From: Rhexocercosporidium sp. MPI-PUGE-AT-0058
Lineage: Eukaryota > Ascomycota > Leotiomycetes > Helotiales
Length of the DNA: 64,000 nucleotides
Assembly: GCA_020746875.1 (NCBI GenBank)
Contig: JAGTJL010000003.1
Coordinates: 2,294,001 to 2,358,000 of the forward strand
Direction: 5' to 3'
The notes beneath the pieces were generated by a model, which did no database searches, had not been told where the DNA came from, and saw nothing but the letters and a program-made list of their open reading frames with translations. This document shows positions 47,331 to 58,399 of the stretch, piece by piece. The position numbers and the translations under genes were made by a program. Positions within the stretch are counted from its first letter, which is position 1; each line of letters opens with the position of its first letter.

Positions 47331-47866
47331 GCTGAGCCTGATCATGGGCGATAGAGCACTAGGATTTTCAGCCTTCCTTCAGATTTCTGCGGAATTGGCG
47401 AAGGAATGAAGCGATTCGCAATTCTAGCAGGCTCCTTGGCCTGGGACGAGTATATTGATGCTGCGTTAGAAGATCAGCAGCAAGCAAGGGGTGAAGCTTG
47501 TTAATCTGACTGAGGTTCGAATACAATCAAAGTTCTTAGAAACATAAAACAGGATCAAGCGGATAACAGGTCTAGCGTGGTCGTATTTCGTCCTCTAGAA
47601 TCACCAATTCTTCTGAAAGGTCGTCTTGGTTCTAAGTCATTATATTTGGAATGACCTAAGAAGCCTCGTAGCAAGCCTGGAGACGAGCTATCTCGATCCT
47701 CCATGCCATCGTTACAGAAAGCTATCTCTCATGGTAGCAAGCAGATATATTGCAAATTCACCGATTTCATTAACCCGACGTTCAGTTCGCCAGTAGCATA
47801 ACAAGTCCACCTTCCAATAAGCACAAATAGCGAGAAGCAATGTCAGCTATTCCCTTGCCAATCCAT
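47331..47866. other. Convergent intergenic region
   Basis: 536 bases between the 3' ends of SEA4 and the unrecognised minus-strand gene. Nothing notable seen. Confidence 0.5.
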
Positions 47867-48772
47867 CTAACTCAGACATGATTGGCCATCCTTTTGATCA
47901 CTGATTCTATAGTGCTTGAAGATGCAACCACAAGCTGATATATTGATGCGGGGGTGAGACGTCAGTGGATCGAAGGCTCCGGCGTCCAAGACGGTGGTAA
48001 CAATCCAGGGATCTAAAGCATAAGTCAGACCCAGACAGTTTGATACTAGAGGACTACTTACGATCGAAATCCTCACAACACTTCATCAGCAAAATGTCCC
48101 ATTTGCGCCTAGAGATCCTATCGATATCGTTCATACCGCTAGTGTTGGTGGTGCAGTCTCGCAAGATCATGGCGTCCCAAGGATGGAGACTATCCAGTCA
48201 CTATTAGGAAGTACGTGATAGAAGAGTTTCAGGAGTACTCACTCGCAAGTGAAATCAGGGCCCTTAGTTTGAATGTTAGCAGCGCATCGCATGTATATAT
48301 ATGGTAAAGAACTGACTTTGAAGATGCGGATGTTGGCAGGGCTTGTCGACAAATATCCCCAAACGAAGCCTTGTCCCGGAGGGGCATTTATATTGACATT
48401 GATGGTCATGCTTGCCCAATCTATTGGATCAGAAGGTGGAAAGTCGAATCCGATCAGCTTGCCGCCGGCAGATGCAATCATCTGCTTGCACTCGACATCC
48501 TCTTCGACAATCCATTCGGTTTGTTTGAAGCCCTCTCGTGCCTTCATGTGGTACTGCGAGAAAGGTTAGAGAAGTGGGCAGCCAGAAATGGTTCCATAAT
48601 AGCTTACAACTTTGCGGAGGAAAGAACCCTTGAAGTAGTCGACGAAGGAGACGGGATAGGCGTTGAGGAGATCCAAGTCACGATTCTCAATAGGTGCATC
48701 TCGGAACCATGCAGCTGGATCGGTTCTCATCTTGCAGCGTGCAGCTTCCCACTTGTGCATGGGTTTGGACAT
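47867..48772 (-). CDS. Unrecognised 231-residue protein, five exons
   Basis: Exons 48772-48608, 48553-48317, 48262-48243, 48189-48062 and 48012-47867 encode 231 residues; the third is only 20 nt. I do not recognise the family. It begins MSKPMHKWEAARCKMRTD and includes NAYPVSFVDYFKGSF, a central hydrophobic and Gly/Pro block (NVNINAPPGQGFVWGYL) and several Cys residues spread along the chain. There is no signal peptide or membrane segment. All five phases close and every intron has GT and AG ends with standard lengths (46-54 nt), which argues for a real gene despite small exons. The sequence alternates charged helices with beta-like segments, so a soluble single-domain fold is likely. SEA4 is its convergent neighbour. 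Confidence 0.7.
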
Positions 48773-49065
48773 GGTGATGGATTCTGGTTGTGGATTCTGA
48801 TTGTTGGCAGTCAGCGGAGGTAGTTCCTGCTTACCGAAGCACAGATACCGTGTTCAATGCAGGAATGTGTTGGGCAGCTTCTATTGAAGCTGGTAGTGCG
48901 AACTGCTGTAGCTAAGAGTCAATAAAAAACAGCAACAGGGAGTGCTGAGACTAGGGGTTGGAAGAGTGAGGCGGAGAAGGGAATCAATCGAGTGTACTTA
49001 CACAGCAGCAGAGCCAACGCGTCGATGGGGAGATGCCTTCTTCGCCGAGGTATGTTTGAAGGACG

Positions 49066-49120
49066 GGTTGCAGGTTGTAGGTTGCAGGTTGAAGGTTGGA
49101 GTTGGAGGTTGAGGTTGGAG
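49066..49120. repeat. Degenerate GGTTGNA heptamer array
   Basis: GGTTG recurs every seven bases (49066, 49073, 49080, 49087, 49094) and then with irregular six- or seven-base spacing to about 49117. Confidence 0.75.
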
Positions 49121-49677
49121 GAAAAAAGGAGGAGAAAAGGAAGAGGAAATGAAAAGGAGAGTGCCAGCCATTTATGGGCAGATGCAGACGCAGACGCGAG
49201 AAGCCAGCCATAAGCGAACCCCATGAGCTCCCATTCCACGGAGGAAGGTGCTCGAATCCTGTGCTTGCTCTTTTCGAAATTTCGAAACTGGAACTGGCTG
49301 GAAATAAAAATAGAAATGGGAATGAAAATGGAAAGACTATCCTCCTATCGTGGTATAATGAGATCCATCCATTTGTTTGTCGAAGAGAGAACATGGAATG
49401 CTTGCATCTCTTTGTAATACCTAGGTAAACAAACGCCTCTTCTCTCTTCCATTACCATCTCTCCCCACAGCAACTGCTACTTCTGCTTCTTGTTCCATGA
49501 CTGTCTGTTATCAAACTCACTTCTCGACGCTCCACAGTCCCACATCACACCCTCCTCGATGTTCTTGGTGTCATTTTTCTTCGGCCCGCGAACAAATATG
49601 AAACAACTTCGGTATACACCCACACTCCAGGCTGTGCTATTTTGATGGTCAATCCCCCGTCTCCGTACAGCATCTTG

Positions 49678-49685
49678 TATATAAG
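49678..49685 (+). promoter_or_regulatory. TATA-like box on the plus strand
   Basis: TATATAAG about 560 bases upstream of the F-box start codon. It could set a distal start site for that gene or for a separate non-coding transcript. Confidence 0.3.
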
Positions 49686-50242
49686 TAGCGTTCAGTCATC
49701 CTTGCAACTCGCCATCTCCTCATACTGTTTAGTGAGCTTTTCGATAGTCCGTTTTCTCGATAAAAGATTGTATCATACTCCTTCTGCCAGCGGTCAATAC
49801 GTCAAGACATTCAATCTTATATATTTTCCATCACAGTGCAATTAAGCTTGAAAAAAAACATGCTGTACCTTCAAATCATCATTTCTAGCGCGTTTGTCAA
49901 CATCGTTCGTGGGTCAGGAATAGTAATAATCTGACCATAATTGCCTCCATCATGAGTAGCCACGACTGACTGAGTGGATGCAAGAACCCTTTTATGGATC
50001 TAATCACGGCGAGAGACTAGATATGGATGTAATTCAAGAAAGGTCGTGTCCAGTTCTCCAAGGTTAGATAACGTTGATGTTGATGGACGTTGCATGGGCT
50101 GTTCGCTTCTGCCTTGGCGCTGCAGCTCTGCTTATGGTGTGTCATCATGGACATCTGCAACCTCCTCTTCGGCTTCAATGATGGTCTTTGACTCTGAGAC
50201 CAAGGCCTAGTAGGAAAACCAACACAACAAGCACTCAACCCC

Positions 50243-51619
50243 ATGGCTGAATTAAACCTCCCATTCGAGGTCAAGAGACTGATCTATGACCACGTCGACC
50301 TTCCAACCCTCAAATCACTACGCCTAGTCTCGCAAGACTGGGCAGTCGTTGGAATCGACTTACTCCTTCTTCCAACATTCATCGTCAAATCCTCTGCATT
50401 CGATATTCCCCGTCTGATTAGCCTTGGCAACCATCCAGCACTTGCTCGACAGGCAGCTAGTACTATCCGGACCATCAACTTTTGGAGCAATGATTGGGAT
50501 GTTGTCTACCTCCGCTCGATATTCTGCTCTCGTCATGTGCATCTGAGGAATTACGAAGCAGTAGCTTTCGTCCCTACTAGGGACGAGCAAGAAGCACTCG
50601 AGGAGCTAGATGCTCTCATCCAGCAAAGGAATCTTGAAAGCGAACAAGGCGAGAGCATTGAGGTCCTCACGAAAGCACTCAAAAGCGTGCCTCGCCTCCA
50701 GAAACTCCACATCACCTGTCCGAACCAATTCAGCCACCCCATGCTACGGAAAGTCTGGGAAGAATACAATCTCGAGACCTACCGCCAGGATTTACGTTAT
50801 ATAGGGCCCGCAAGACTCCTTAACATCTTTTCAGCCGCCCAGGCGGCCGAGCTGAGCATCACCAAATTCCAGCATGACCAGTTCAACTCCAACTTCCTAT
50901 GTGAGGATGGCGATACGAACATCCCATGGCGTTTCCCTCGCCACGTCAATGCACTCCGATCGCTTAGCCTGAACATAAACGACGTCCTCAATTGCAACTT
51001 ATCACTTAAATTCGCCTTTGACGGAGAATCCAACGCAGAAGATAACTGGAGCAGGACCCCCTGGACTAAAAACTTGATGTCCGTACCAGACATACTAGAA
51101 TCCCTCTCAATAACATGCGAAGCCCTCGACCGTCTCCGCCTAGACTTCCTCCAAACCCCAGCACCGAATCTACATACTCTCTCCCTCGTCGGTACCAGCA
51201 TCTCAGCACCCGATTTCCTTACCTTCCTAACCTCCCGCGCCCCATCACTCCGCCGTCTCCATCTCGGCTCCGTCGAGCTCCGCATTTCCCACCCTCCAAA
51301 TAGCACCTACGACTGGCAAAATTTCCTCTCGGATCTCCGAGACAGCATTGGGCATGGGAGCCAAAATCAAAGCCAAAGCCAGAAGCAAGCCCGAACCCCA
51401 CTACAAAAATTCCAACTCTCCGGCGTGATCAAATCACCTCTCCCGAACGGCCCGACCTGGATGATGTGGCCTATGTACAGATCTTCCGAGGAGGAGTGGG
51501 ATGCCATGCCTGTGAGGAAAGCATCGGAGAAGGCTAAGGAGATGGAGAGGTTTGTCGTTGAGGGAGGTGAGTGGCCGATGGGTGCTGAGGATGATATTTC
51601 GAGTATGATGGTTAGTTGA
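50243..51619 (+). CDS. F-box-type protein with leucine-rich C-terminal region
   Basis: A single-exon gene for 458 residues. The N-terminus, LPFEVKRLIYDHVDLPTLKSL followed by RLVSQDWAVVG, is an F-box-like motif (residues 5-45) of the kind that binds Skp1 and recruits substrates to an SCF ubiquitin ligase. The rest has leucine-rich, repeat-like spacing (LESLSITCEALDRLRLDF, LHTLSLVGTSISAPDFLTFL, SLRRLHLGSVEL) in the last third, as in many fungal F-box/LRR proteins. The substrate is unknown; such genes are expanded in fungi. A Gln/Ser-rich patch sits near residues 373-385. Codon wobble changes from C-rich to G-rich near 51470. The start follows immediately after CCACC-like context (AACCCCATGG). 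Confidence 0.8.
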   Translation: MAELNLPFEVKRLIYDHVDLPTLKSLRLVSQDWAVVGIDLLLLPTFIVKSSAFDIPRLISLGNHPALARQAASTIRTINFWSNDWDVVYLRSIFCSRHVHLRNYEAVAFVPTRDEQEALEELDALIQQRNLESEQGESIEVLTKALKSVPRLQKLHITCPNQFSHPMLRKVWEEYNLETYRQDLRYIGPARLLNIFSAAQAAELSITKFQHDQFNSNFLCEDGDTNIPWRFPRHVNALRSLSLNINDVLNCNLSLKFAFDGESNAEDNWSRTPWTKNLMSVPDILESLSITCEALDRLRLDFLQTPAPNLHTLSLVGTSISAPDFLTFLTSRAPSLRRLHLGSVELRISHPPNSTYDWQNFLSDLRDSIGHGSQNQSQSQKQARTPLQKFQLSGVIKSPLPNGPTWMMWPMYRSSEEEWDAMPVRKASEKAKEMERFVVEGGEWPMGAEDDISSMMVS

Positions 51620-52685
51620 ACGAGATTTGACCACTGGAGTTGGAGTTGGAGTTGAATTTGAATTTGAACTTTGACGCATCTTTCCTAATGGATCCCGTGG
51701 AAGAACGAGCCTCAAGCAGGTCATGAATTCGTTTTGGAGATGATTTCTGTAGTGTAGCTGGTTGGATATAGATATGGCTTTACGACCTTACCGTCTACCA
51801 AACTTAACTTCAGTTCAAAATCACATCATATCTAACCACAGTTCACAGTCATCCAGGAAAGACAAATGGTTTAGACCAGGAAAAGATGTTATACATTCAC
51901 ACGCATCGCATCGTCCGTCTCCCTGCACAACATCGCGACCAGCACAAAAACACCAAACCCAACCCAGCCCTATTTATCGATCTAGCAAAGACGAGGAAGA
52001 AAATAATCTCATCACATCCCTCACTGAATAGCAATCGCATCGGATCGTCATCAAACGAGCCCGTTCCACACTATAGTATACATACCAAAAATAAAAAGAG
52101 CCAAACACACCACTACACGCTTCACACTTCTCCCTGTGTCTGTGTACGTGTCTGTCTTCTCATGCTTTTGCAGATTTCGGTTTTTTTTTGTGCCAGTTCG
52201 TCAGAGTTGTACATACAGCAGGACACAATAGCGAGTTATGTACATCATAGCCATGTTTTGTGTCCGCTGGAGCGTCCGTAAAAGTGAAGTCCGTCCGTTG
52301 ATACGGATCGATCGATCGATCAATGATTCGTGCCGTCGTTTGTAGCATGTATTTCTCTGCCCTGTCTTTCTCCCCATTTCCCTGCTCCCGAGACTCCCTC
52401 TGCATTCAACACCCCCCACAACTCCTTGTGTGTTGGTGTGGGTATCTCGGAAATGCCCCTCGTCCATTCCATTCCATTGGGTCCCTTCCTTGCCCTGTCC
52501 CTCCTTCCAATGCTGACAAAAACAGGCATGAAACATGACGCGAAATATGCAAATGCAAAGTACGATAGCATGAAGCAGTAGCACAAGCACCCATAGAAAC
52601 AACCTGTTGTCCCAATCATTCATTCCCTTTCCTTAACTCCATACAAATATATCGATACAATAAGGGTATAATTTCTGTCGTGAGA
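51620..52685. other. Convergent intergenic region, 1.07 kb
   Basis: Between the 3' ends of the F-box gene and the disordered-protein gene. It includes an (ATCG)n run at 52306-52321 and T-rich tracts near 52175. Small open frames on both strands overlap each other and lack motifs. Confidence 0.5.
52306..52321. repeat. Tetranucleotide microsatellite (ATCG)n
   Basis: Four ATCG units in the presumed 3' region of the minus-strand gene. The run is also self-complementary. Confidence 0.75.
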
Positions 52686-55600
52686 TCATTGGTAGCGTCT
52701 CTGTTGGCCAGCGTCGAGGTCGTTGGGCTGTACTGATCTCCGGGTTAGACTGCCGGTTCGTCCGATTTGGAGACTTCCCATGCCGATGGATGATTTCCGC
52801 TGTCCGCGATCCTCGGCTAGTCTTCCTACTAGGCTGTTTGTATCACGCTCAGGGGTAGATCGGTCTAAGAATCTCCTACCTCCGAGGCTGGATACTGGTG
52901 GCGTGGGAGCCGCAATGTTGTTCGTCAAACTTGTGGACTGATAATGTCTTCGAACTGGCAGAGATGACTGAACGGGTTGGATCGACGAAGTCCGTTCTGG
53001 TAGTGGCTGCTGCGAGGTGTATTCTCGTGGAGAGTTTCTGAGGCGACCAATTTCGGTTGTAGCCCTGGATGGAGCACGAAATCGGGTGTCATCGTCCTCT
53101 TCTGGTTCTTCGGTTCCACCACGTCGGCTTCTCAGGAGTAATGAAGAGCGGCGTCCAGCCATTGTAGATTGTGTAGGGGTCGCAACTTCCGATGGAGTGT
53201 ACCGAGGACTTGGTAATGTACTCGTGGCTAAGAGACTGCTTCGACGAGCCTCAAGTCGACTCAATGCCCTTGGGCTGGATTTGACACGTGCAAGATCCGT
53301 TGTGACAAGCTGATGCTGTGTGTTGTTTGACTCAATGCTGGGGTGTAATTCTGTATCACGACTGCCAGGTCGGGGGGCGGGTTGAGCAATTGCAGGCTGT
53401 GCAACCTCATTCTTCCCTTCAGACAGAGCTAGGCATAGTTCTGTCAAGCTTCGACACATGCTATCAGCCTTTCTCCGGACCTGTCGATCAGAAACAGATG
53501 AAGTTCTACCAGCTGTTGATTGAGAGCTTGAGATTGGGCCGGGTTGACCAGAACTGCCCATCATCGAAGAAATGGCAAGAGCATCAGCTGCCGTAGCCTC
53601 CAGAGCTCGATATATCTCTAGACTGAGGAGCGGCTTGGACTTTGCCAGAGCGGAATGTAAAAGAGGATGTGTTTCGGGAGGGGTAGGCTCGGTGGAAGGC
53701 TCGACGGGTGAGATGCTGTTGTTACGGCCTCGCTGCTTTGGCGAAGACGACATTGTCGTGACAGTGGTCGTAGCCGTCGGTGGTCGATCGTGAGAAGCTC
53801 TCGACATGGCTGCACCAGATGTAGGTGGTAATTTTCCAGTCAATTCCAATCGGTGGATGCGTGACTTCAAATCCTCCAATTCGTCCCACACGGTTGATGG
53901 CGCAGTTGTAGAAACCGTTGATTCCGTACCCTCCGCTGCACGAGGTGTCTCAGGTGCCTCATGCATGTCCGTTGTGCGGGAGACCAGCGGAGACGAGTTG
54001 TACGTTCGAGGTGTCGTATATGACAGATTCGATTGGCGATAAGACGACCGCTGGGGCTGGCTGGATTCGGGTATCGATGGACGACGGCCGTTAATAAAGG
54101 ATGGATGTTCGGGAGAGATCTCTCTGCCTCCTGAGCCCCTTGGGGTTGTAGGATTCGAGCGAGAGTTGACCACGTTATATCTGCTCCTATTCAAATCCTC
54201 CAAGGCCGCAGGGCGATCCCTGCCCCCCGGTCGGTAGGTCAGTGCCTGTGCGATGCTCTCCTGTTCATCCATCAGGCGTGTGCCACTCATAGAACCATCG
54301 TGGTCGGAACCGCGACGGCGAGATAGTGAGGGGTGATATGAGGTCGAGGTACTGGAGGGAGGTAGTGATGCGCGCTGGCCAAATCGAGACTAGGGATGGT
54401 CAGTAAATGAGATCAGCCACAAGCCGCACATGGCTTTTGAGCTTGATGACGCCAGTCTGAGAAACGCAAAAGGAAGCAATGGGATCGTAGAACGTAGGAC
54501 GTGGGATTACGAACCTCGGAGTACTGCTGGAAGGACGATCCGGACGTGGAGGGGGCTCGTGTCCTGACGCTGTTCGACCTCGCGGGCCCATCGCCATTAT
54601 TTTTCATGATGCTCTTGGCCTGTAATTCCTCCTCACGCGCTGCTCGTAGAAAAAGATCACTCTCATCGCTGTTGTGCTCGTCCTGCAGCTCTGATTGCGC
54701 CGGCGCATGGTATGTGTTGTCGTGCCCTTCCAGCGCCCGCAGGGTGTTGTCTTGGTCGTTGTACGACGTACGCCGTGATGCCATCTCGGTGCTCTTGCGT
54801 TGTGAAGAAAGCTTGAAGCCCCGAATGGGTTTAATCAGTGGGCGTCCTGACACAGGTTCTGTCTGGGAGCGCGAGAGGGAGAGTCGGTGTTCTTGTGGTT
54901 GTGATTCGCGAGGCTGCTCGTGCTCGTGGCCAGCGAGAACCTGTTCAGCCGAGCGATTGCCGTCGACCTGAAGCGCCGTCATCTTCTGTTGTTGCGTCAC
55001 CCAACTTGTTGTTGAGCTGGCGAGGTCTACTTCCACCGGCTCGAAGAAATGGCTTCGGTTTTGCGTGATCATGGACAGCGGCGGATACGCATTATTCTTG
55101 CCGGCTCTATTTGTACGAGGATTGGCCTGCTTCGGGGTCGCGGTAGAGTTGGAGTGCGAGTTTGGGTTGGGGTTCGCGTCGTTTATTGCTGGCGGGCAGG
55201 GCAGCATAAGCACCTCTGACTGCGTCTGCGTCGAAGGAAAGGTAGATTGGCGGATCATTCGAGGGGCATAATTGTGGCCGTCCTGAGCTCGAGCCTGAGC
55301 CTGAACATAAGCAGCAGGAGGAGCCGTCGTCGTCAACTGTGCGCCTGCGGATTTGTTTCGATTGTGTTGGCCCTGGCCGTGCTCTGGTGGAGATATAGCG
55401 ATGGGGGAGAGCCTCTCATCATCGCTGTCTTCCAAGTTAGTGTCGAAGAATAGAGTTTGGGGCGAGCCGTGCGCTGCTGCTGCTGTTGATGCTGCTGCTG
55501 ATGCTGATGCTGATGCTGAGGAGAGAAGAAGGTCAGTCTTTCTGTAAGTGGGCAACCGTGACGCCGTGAAGTCTCGCAAGGCATCGATGGGGATATCCAT

Positions 55601-55699
55601 ACTGGAAATGCCTTTGCGAAGAGACTCGGAAAGAGAGGACGAGAATCTCTTGTGGTGATGGGCGTTCCCCCCCGTATTATTAGTATTATTGCCAGCCAT
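52686..55699 (-). CDS. Large disordered conserved fungal protein, Ser/Arg/Pro rich
   Basis: Two exons (55699-54515 and 54389-52686) encode 962 residues. The protein is mostly disordered: Ser, Pro, Gln and Arg dominate, with many RRSS/SRS-type phosphorylation-like sites. A short structured island in the second half reads TVWDELEDLKSRIHRLELTG and then KLPPTSGAAM; another begins SKPLLSLEIYRALEATAADA and RRKADSMCRSLTELCLALSE. These two blocks are what I recognise as conserved across Pezizomycotina. Homologs are often labelled LPXTG cell-wall anchor because of the LPPTS-like string, which has no meaning in a fungus. An Ala/Ser repeat near residue 60 comes from a GCT/GAT-type tandem tract (55473-55519). 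Function unknown; a cytoskeletal or septal adaptor is a guess. Confidence 0.8.
55473..55519. repeat. Trinucleotide/hexanucleotide coding repeat
   Basis: CTG/ATG-type triplet repeat that codes an Ala/Ser run in the minus-strand protein; a likely site of length variation. Confidence 0.75.
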
Positions 55700-58300
55700 A
55701 TTCGAGTACAGTAGTCCCGTTGCGTTGCGTGCGTTGCTTCCAGATCATCAAAGCGCTGTCCCTCCCATGCACGCCCAAAGATAAGTGGTAAGGTCAGGGC
55801 TGGTTGCTGTGCTGTACGTTACTGTGCGTTACTGTACGTTGGAAACAGTCGGATATCGTGGCAGGATGTGAGGCTTCGATCCTATTGCATCTCCTGATAG
55901 GGCAAACCCAGTTGATGTGCAGTAGCTGGAGGTACTCGACGTTTACTTTGCTCAAAAGATTTCGTAGCGCTCTCACTTGTGCTTCTACTAGCAAAGTAAC
56001 TTACTTCATTCCGGGCTGCGGGGACCGGCATGGGATGGTTTGTTAAAAGTATTGCTGCCCGAGGGCAAAGCAACTCAATCCTTTTCTTCGACGGTGCAGT
56101 AACTACGTCTGGAGATCTCGTGCCATTTGCTTCTCGATTTACTGGTCGTTAAATGCCCGAGGCGTCCGACCAACCTCCTCAACTTCCCCCCCAACCATTT
56201 GACATGCCAGGGTACCCATCCTGCAAAAAAGACAAATGAAAGACTCTTGCAAGTTGCAGCAATTTCTGGTGTGTGTGGCTTGCAGCTTTCTCTCAGGGGT
56301 CATTCGGGACGAATAACGACATCACATTCGGACCTTGCATTAGACGGCTTCCAACCGTCGATTAAGGGTACCCTAAGGTGTCCTCAAGGAGGGACGGATC
56401 AGAAGCCAACAGGCTGGTCTACAGTAAGTAGTACAGTAGCTGCAGTTGACATACAGAGTATGGCCTGGCTCTGCTCTGTATATGGTACAGTAAGTTTCCG
56501 AGCCTCCGCAAACCATGCAAGCGGTGGACAGACTGCCTGCCTCCTTCTGTTCCATCTCGGGACGATCTAACACGACGAATGATAACACGGGATCTTATAC
56601 AAGTAAGATGCGATGCACGTCGTTGCTGACGCTGCAAGCGATACAGAATGTAAGTCGTGATGAGATACCCCTGCCTGCAGAAGTCAAAGACAGCACTCAC
56701 TGTTACTGTCTTACTTTTCCCGGCAATGTCTGGTTGGCGAGCTCGAAGACTGCATCTGCATATCTGCAGGCTAGTGACAGGGAGGAGGAGAGGGGTTTCA
56801 AACGCGCAGATAGTTTCTCCCCTCATCCATCCCACTTCGCCACTTCTCTGCTAGAGTCTATTTAGTGAGAGCGGAAGGGGAAGGGGATCTTTAGACGACG
56901 ACAAGTTCAGACCAAACAATTGGAGGGGCAAATCTCTTCCCCGCCACTCGAGAGCGCCGTCTTCCTCTTTAAGAGCGGCTCTAAGAGGATTCGGAAGAGA
57001 CTGATGTCTTGGAGCCTCAAGAGGGGCTGGGTGGTGAAATTCGAATTGGCCAATGGTCCCTCGAATACTGGAACGCCTCCCCTTCGAGATGGCAAACATC
57101 TTCTTAGCTGCTCGGACGAGTGCAGGCAAGATCCTCCTCTGGCTCTCGAGTCCTGACTCTCGAGAGTTCAGACGCCATGCATATCTGGTGAGGTTTCAGA
57201 AGACCAGCGTTGAGAATGCTGCAGAAACATGAAGTAGACACATCTCATGTTTTCTCCAAACTTTCTTCTGCTAGGACTCACACTCGTCACATTTCCTCTG
57301 AATTTCCTCTGAATCCGCGCCGGTTACTGCAGAGCTGAGAACCGAGCTCCTCCCGTACCATACTCGCCTCGAATATCCTCCGAAATGAGTTCCGACGTAA
57401 ATAGCAGAAAGCCGAGGGCTGGAGAGCTCAGCACAAGCTGCACAACCCTCTTTTGTTTAATTATTGTCCCCGAAATAGGTTGTAAGTAAGACATGGATTC
57501 AAAGCTCACCAACCCCATGCTTGACATGGAGGGACACCCCGGAGTTCGCGGAAAGGTAGAGACAAAACAAATAGACATGCTCGATGGCATAGCGTCACAC
57601 GTTTCTCGCAAGCAAATATGATTCCCATCTCCCAAGGAACTCTTGGTCACTTTCATCATCCTCTCACGAAGATCGCGCTGTTTATAATTCAGCCTCATAA
57701 TTGTCAAACAGCGCCAGACCAGACGTAACAGGTATCCATTCTCCGTATGTCCTTCCCAGCAAGTGGCCACGTGTGATACGCATCGTCTTCTCCAGGTTCA
57801 GGGCATGATTAAACTTTATGCGGTTATTGAGGGTCCTGGTCTTATTGTGTACTCCTCAGCCTCATGGCTCAGTCATGGCTCACTCAAGGCTCTCACCGAC
57901 TTCAGCGACTCTCTTCTGGCCAAAGCGTCGGTGTTGCGACCCATGGCGAGATGCGACGAGCAGACCGTAGTAAGTGCTTGAGTAAGAAGGAATCGAGTCC
58001 AGCATCTTCACTTCTCTTCTCTCTTTAATTTACCCATACATTCCCCATTCTATTTCCGGCTCGTGGAATCTGTGGATAGTCCTCGGTTGATGCATTTTCT
58101 TACAGCACGTGACTCCACACCAAAACGGAAAGGGGCAGGGGGAGCGTCAAATTTCCGTTTTCGAGTCCAGCAGACTTTTAGTGTGTTTCATCTTGCTCTG
58201 GAAAGCAGGCTAACTTAGTCGAAAATAACCCATTTGCTGCTCGTGCTCTCGTGCTTGGTGCCTGGCGTCTATTTCATCGATCCTGAGGCAAGTAGTTCTT

Positions 58301-58320
58301 CCAGCCAGCCAGCCAGCCAG
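58301..58320. repeat. Tetranucleotide microsatellite (CCAG)n
   Basis: Five perfect CCAG units upstream of the phosphatase leader. Confidence 0.85.
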
Positions 58321-58375
58321 CACGAAGAGGTCCGAGTGGGTGGATTCACAACAAATCCCTTGCTTCATACAGGCC

Positions 58376-58399
58376 AGACCAGATCAGACCAGACCAGAC
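58376..58399. repeat. GACCA-type pentanucleotide repeat
   Basis: Tandem GACCA/GATCA units just after the CCAG microsatellite. Confidence 0.75.

Larger units (their letters stand above)
48773..50242. other. Divergent intergenic region, 1.5 kb
   Basis: Between the unrecognised gene and the F-box gene. It has an array of GGTTGNA units (49066-49120), a purine-rich stretch after it, and a plus-strand TATATAAG at 49678 followed by a pyrimidine-rich leader-like sequence. A 24-codon frame from about 49860 is too short to call. Confidence 0.5.

Noticed and set aside
49858..49932. A 24-codon plus-strand frame after a TATA-like box
   Set aside because: Too short and hydrophobic by chance; nothing else supports translation.
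53770..53830. LPXTG-type sortase anchor in the disordered protein
   Set aside because: Sortase anchoring is bacterial; the string lacks the final Gly context, hydrophobic segment and basic tail.
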